Below are positions 10,052 through 10,437 of a stretch of 10,437 nt of DNA, in pieces (position 1 is the first letter of the stretch; each line of letters begins with the position of its first letter). A program made the position numbers and the translations under genes. The stretch is taken from contig JAHJSK010000087.1 of assembly GCA_018830365.1 (NCBI GenBank), positions 1-10,437 of the forward strand. Direction: 5' to 3'. This DNA is from Patescibacteria group bacterium. GTDB lineage: Bacteria; Patescibacteriota; Minisyncoccia; Minisyncoccales; CG1-02-41-26. The notes under the pieces are model-generated. The model was not told the DNA's origin and searched no databases. It saw only the letters and a list, made by a program, of their open reading frames with translations.

Positions 10052-10437
10052 ATGTTTTTTACAAGCAATGATATAAGAAATAAATACTTGTCTTTTTTTA
10101 AAAATAAAAGCCATACTGTCATATCAAGCTCTTCTTTGATCCCGGAAAATGACTCAACACTATTGTTCACTAATTCTGGAATGTTTCCTTTAGTCCCCTA
10201 TTTATTAGGAGAATCGCATCCATCCGGTCATCGTTTAGTAAATAGCCAAAAATGTTTTCGCGCGGAAGACATTGATGAAGTTGGAGATGGCAGACATAAT
10301 ACTTTTTTTGAAATGCTCGGCAATTGGAGTTTGGGCGATTATTTTAAAAAAGAGCAATTAGAATGGTGGTATAATTTTTTATTTGAAGAATTAAAATTTG
10401 CTCCTGAAAAAATTTATTGTTCAGTTTATGCTGGCGA
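10052..10437 (+). CDS. alaS: Alanyl-tRNA synthetase, 5' part (cut by window end)
   Basis: The first 128 codons of a class II alanyl-tRNA synthetase; the reading frame is open to the window edge, so the rest lies outside. Class II motif 1 is visible as SSSLIPENDSTLLFTNSGMF (about 25-44), then the AlaRS-typical NSQKCFRAEDIDEVGDGRHNTFFEMLGNWSLGDYF with the RHxTFFEMLGN motif 2 region. The enzyme charges tRNA-Ala in the cytoplasm; its editing and C-Ala domains, if present, would be downstream. The ATG at 10052 gives the normal N terminus (MFFTSNDIRNKYLSFFKNKSH). There is no Shine-Dalgarno sequence. It follows pgeF by 186 bp, a gap that holds a long stepped hairpin. Confidence 0.95.
   Translation, partial: MFFTSNDIRNKYLSFFKNKSHTVISSSSLIPENDSTLLFTNSGMFPLVPYLLGESHPSGHRLVNSQKCFRAEDIDEVGDGRHNTFFEMLGNWSLGDYFKKEQLEWWYNFLFEELKFAPEKIYCSVYAG

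Overview
The window is AT-rich, with short intergenic gaps and long runs of A and T. I infer a Patescibacteria/CPR bacterium, most likely Parcubacteria-like. The gene set fits this: a two-module zf-TFIIB protein, LemA, a PilB-type ATPase, a small 3D-domain exported protein, a free-standing ComEC-like metallo-beta-lactamase, HEPN/MNT and RelE modules, and PgeF next to alaS. UGA ends the histidine kinase, HEPN, relB-like and pgeF genes, so the UGA=Gly code of Gracilibacteria/Absconditabacteria is unlikely. Almost no gene has a Shine-Dalgarno sequence at a useful distance. Several good -10 boxes sit only 6-21 bases before the start codon, which suggests leaderless or nearly leaderless mRNAs.

Layout. 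200-1826 (+): zf-TFIIB protein, a small antitoxin-like orphan, and lemA. 1827-2145: a gene-free convergent gap packed with repeats. 2146-6284 (-): read from the right, a membrane histidine kinase, an MNT/HEPN pair, a single-domain response regulator and pilB. 6285-6502: a divergent promoter region with a 19-bp palindrome. 6503-8044 (+): 3D-domain protein, bidirectional terminator, and a ComEC-like hydrolase with two terminators. 8282-8769 (+): a RelB/RelE-type toxin-antitoxin pair flanked by two related palindromes. 8941-9011: tRNA-Gln(TTG). 9128-9865: pgeF. 10052-end: the 5' part of alaS, cut by the window edge.

How the genes may work together. The kinase, response regulator and PilB probably form a surface-sensing and type IV pilus unit. 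The ComEC-like hydrolase across the divergent promoter could belong to the same DNA-uptake machinery (inference). A HEPN/MNT cassette lies between the kinase and the regulator, as if inserted into that operon.

The most unusual content is non-coding. At least three families of structured palindromic repeats are present. (1) A perfect three-way-junction element occurs in two copies. (2) A CCCTCACC hairpin occurs three times; one copy sits inside the second three-way-junction element, and the first junction copy shows the empty site. (3) A CCAG/CTGG-bracketed hairpin occurs three times. A GC-rich, hairpin-containing segment also interrupts the kinase's ATP-binding domain in frame, adding about 31 residues. 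The window thus appears to record active or recent movement of tiny palindromic elements through intergenic and coding DNA.
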